Below are positions 62,200 through 64,000 of a stretch of 64,000 bases of DNA, piece by piece. Numbering within the stretch: the stretch's first letter is position 1; each line of letters starts with the position of its first letter. Below the pieces are notes generated by a model, which was given only the letters and a program-made list of their open reading frames with translations, was not told the origin of the DNA and did not search any database. Location: assembly GCA_963836425.1 (NCBI GenBank), contig CAWIJJ010000006.1:620001-684000 (forward strand). Reading direction: 5' to 3'. Source of the DNA: CAWIJJ01 sp963836425. GTDB taxonomy: Bacteria > Acidobacteriota > Terriglobia > Bryobacterales > Bryobacteraceae. A program made the translations under genes and the position numbers.

Positions 62200-63663
62200 A
62201 TGGGCAGCGGACATTTTTCACGCCGTACTTTTCTTGGATCGGGTTTAGCCGCGGCGACGGCGCCCTTCGTGAGGGCCGCAACGCCGAAGCGCAACGTTCT
62301 GTTTATCGCGTCGGACGATTTGAACAATTGCCTGAGCTGCTACGGCCATCCGATTGTCCGGACGCCCAATCTGGACCGGCTGGCCCGTTCGGGTGTGCAC
62401 TTCGAGCGCTCCTATTGCCAGTTCCCGTTGTGCAGCCCGTCGCGCAGTTCGCTGCTGACCGGCCTGGCGCCGGACACGACGCGCGTATGGGACCTGCAGA
62501 CGCATTTCCGGAAGGCGCTGCCCGACGTGGTAACGCTGCCGCAACTGTTTCAGAAGAACGGGTACTTCGCGGCGCGAGCGGGGAAAATCTACCACTACGG
62601 CGTGCCCAAGGACATCGGCACGGCGGGGCTGGACGATGCGCCGAGCTGGAACGAGGCGGTGAACCCGGCCGGCGTCGATCACACGCAAGAGGAACCGCTG
62701 CTGGCCAATTACACGCCGACGCGCGGTCTTGGCTCCGCCATCTGTTTTCACGCTTCGCAGAGCAAAGACGACCGGCACACGGACTACCTGGTGGCCGACT
62801 CGGTCATCTCGATGATGGAGAAGCACCGCGGAGATCCCTGGTTTCTCGGCGCCGGCTTCTACCGCCCGCACGTGCCGTGGATTGCGCCGGCGCGCTACTT
62901 CGATCTGTATCCGCTGGATCGCATCCAGGCGCCGCCGTTTGATGAAAGCGAAATGCACATCGCTCCCGAATGGGCCTATTTCACCAAGCCGGCGAACTGG
63001 GGAATGACGGTGTTGCAGCGGCGTGAGGCCATTCGCGCCTACTATGCCTGCATCAGCTTCATGGATGCCCAGGTCGGGCGCCTGCTGGATACGCTCGACC
63101 GGCTGCGGCTCACGGAGAACACTTCGATCGTGTTCTGGGGCGACAACGGCTACCATCTTGGCGAGCATGGCCAGTGGATGAAGCAGACGGTGTTCGAGCC
63201 CGCTTCGCGTGTTCCTCTGCTGGTCGGGGGCGCGGGCGTGACGGCGCGGGGGCGGTCCTGCCCGCGGACCGTGGAACTGCTGGATATTTATCCGACCCTG
63301 GCCGAGCTCTGCGGGCTCCGCGACACTCCTGCCAACCTTCATGGACGCAGCCTCGCGCCGCTGCTCCGCAACGCTAATGCCCGCTGGGACAAGCCGGCGG
63401 TCTCGCAGGTGCACCGTCCCGGTGGCGGCAAGCCGGTGATGGGCTACTCGCTGCGCACCGAGCGCTATCGCTACAGCTTCTGGCGCGAAGGGAGCGAAGG
63501 GGAAGAGCTGTACGATTACGACCGGGATCCGCGCGAACTGCGCAACCTGGCGGGCGACGCCGCTTCCGCGCCGGTTAAGAGCAAGCTGCGCGCCAGCCTG
63601 GAAACGATCGGACGCGCGCGCGGAATGGCGGGCGCTCCGGGCGCGCTCGCTTCCACGGGGTGA
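62200..63663 (+). CDS. Tat-exported sulfatase (iduronate-2-sulfatase-like)
   Basis: 487 residues. A twin-arginine signal is clear ('SRRTFLGSGLAAATAPFV'). 'NVLFIASDDLNNCLSCYGHP' binds Ca; Cys78 in 'CSPSRSSLLTG' is the formylglycine-forming cysteine; 'GKIYHYG', 'GAGFYRPHVPW' and 'FWGDNGYHLGEHGQWMKQT' match the iduronate-2-sulfatase group. It cleaves sulfate esters outside the cytoplasm. The formylglycine-generating enzyme is not next to it. Confidence 0.88.
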   Translation: MGSGHFSRRTFLGSGLAAATAPFVRAATPKRNVLFIASDDLNNCLSCYGHPIVRTPNLDRLARSGVHFERSYCQFPLCSPSRSSLLTGLAPDTTRVWDLQTHFRKALPDVVTLPQLFQKNGYFAARAGKIYHYGVPKDIGTAGLDDAPSWNEAVNPAGVDHTQEEPLLANYTPTRGLGSAICFHASQSKDDRHTDYLVADSVISMMEKHRGDPWFLGAGFYRPHVPWIAPARYFDLYPLDRIQAPPFDESEMHIAPEWAYFTKPANWGMTVLQRREAIRAYYACISFMDAQVGRLLDTLDRLRLTENTSIVFWGDNGYHLGEHGQWMKQTVFEPASRVPLLVGGAGVTARGRSCPRTVELLDIYPTLAELCGLRDTPANLHGRSLAPLLRNANARWDKPAVSQVHRPGGGKPVMGYSLRTERYRYSFWREGSEGEELYDYDRDPRELRNLAGDAASAPVKSKLRASLETIGRARGMAGAPGALASTG

Positions 63664-63832
63664 GTTTATTTTCCGGCCGGGCTATTTCGCGATGCAGCTC
63701 GCGGATACTCGCGAGGGCATCGACTTCTTCTTGCCGACGATTCGCCTCAGGCACGATCCTCGCGACCGCGCGGCCATGTCTTGTGATGATGAGCGTCTCT
63801 CCGCGCTCGACGTCGTCGAGCAGTTGAGACAA
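63575..63832 (-). pseudogene. Decayed Phd/YefM-type antitoxin
   Basis: 'SQLLDDVERGETLIITRHGRAVARIVPE' is a clear Phd/YefM antitoxin core. The frame is open upstream only to a TGA in 'GTTGAAGCG'; the +1 frame there reads 'VEAPP', so one missing C in the CCCCC run (63851-63859 area) would extend it to 'VEAPPSDAKARLSQLL', but still without a start codon. No toxin gene follows. The 3' part of the frame is antisense to the sulfatase gene and probably not real. Confidence 0.5.
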
Positions 63833-63864
63833 ACGGGCTTTCGCATCGGAAGGGGGCGCTTCAA

Positions 63865-64000
63865 CTGCCGGATCTCGGGTTGGAGCTTGGCGTATTCACG
63901 AAGGCGGCGATCAACGAACGCCTTTCCTTTCAGCTTTAGTCAGGCGAACAGGGCAAATTCGGAAAGCGCGGGACTGGCGGACGACTGCGTGACGCGAAGG
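63865..64000. other. End of window, no gene assigned
   Basis: The last 136 bp show a minus-strand reading of basic character ('KGKAFVDRRLREYAKLQPEIRQL') that may belong to the antitoxin's lost N-terminus or a neighbouring gene; it cannot be judged from this window. Confidence 0.3.

Noticed and set aside
1..64000. tRNA or rRNA genes
   Set aside because: No cloverleaf-like GGTTCGA segments with matching acceptor arms or rRNA-like blocks were noticed by eye; a covariance-model scan was not possible.

Overview
The window is GC-rich, densely packed bacterial chromosome. Several protein types are hallmarks of Acidobacteria, class Terriglobia/Bryobacteria ('Candidatus Solibacter'-like): a Solibacter-type TIGR03435 protein, a carboxypeptidase-regulatory-domain TonB receptor, an Acidobacterial VWFA-related protein (TIGR03436 type), two Acidobacterial duplicated orphan permeases next to a PadR regulator, and an S8 protease ending in a TIGR03437-like domain. 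The lineage is inferred from these families; no rRNA or tRNA gene was found.

Layout. 1-6.6 kb: Acidobacterial surface/exported proteins (TIGR03435, TonB receptor, VWFA) and a convergent unknown gene, with a 273-bp tandem duplication at their junction. 6.8-13.4 kb: two MacB/FtsX-type permeases, PadR and a membrane protein, with two clear palindromic promoter/operators. 13.5-18.3 kb: accessory island in which a TIR-domain gene is interrupted by a complete 3,654-bp IS1595-type transposon (26-bp inverted repeats, 8-bp target duplication) carrying passenger genes. 18.3-28.8 kb: minus-strand cluster with a translationally coupled BamA/TamA-SurA-TamB outer-membrane set, a GH140-like glycosidase and a flavin disulfide oxidoreductase. 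28.9-36.7 kb: ThiF-like enzyme, transaldolase-like aldolase, beta-propeller protein, then the coupled run miaB-bfn-unknown-tyrS-folP. 36.7-42.4 kb: S8 protease (frameshifted), greA, CDP-alcohol phosphatidyltransferase, acpS, a small basic protein, dtd. 42.4-49.4 kb: three overlapping amidohydrolases, a TPR protein, purM-purN. 49.4-54.3 kb: M14 carboxypeptidase and tmk, whose divergent junction is duplicated (about 922 bp). 54.3-64 kb: holB, aroA, an unknown, adenosine deaminase, glgB, a phytoene-desaturase-like oxidoreductase, a Tat-exported sulfatase, and a decayed Phd-type antitoxin.

Two themes stand out. First, the transposon can be excised on paper: removing it and one copy of AAGACATC rejoins the TIR reading frame to 23 further codons and a stop. 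Second, three separate local tandem duplications all lie on gene-gene junctions, and four reading frames (transposase, S8 protease, tmk, Phd antitoxin) look broken by single-base indels in GC-rich runs. These may be real rearrangements or assembly/strain-mixing artefacts; raw reads would decide.
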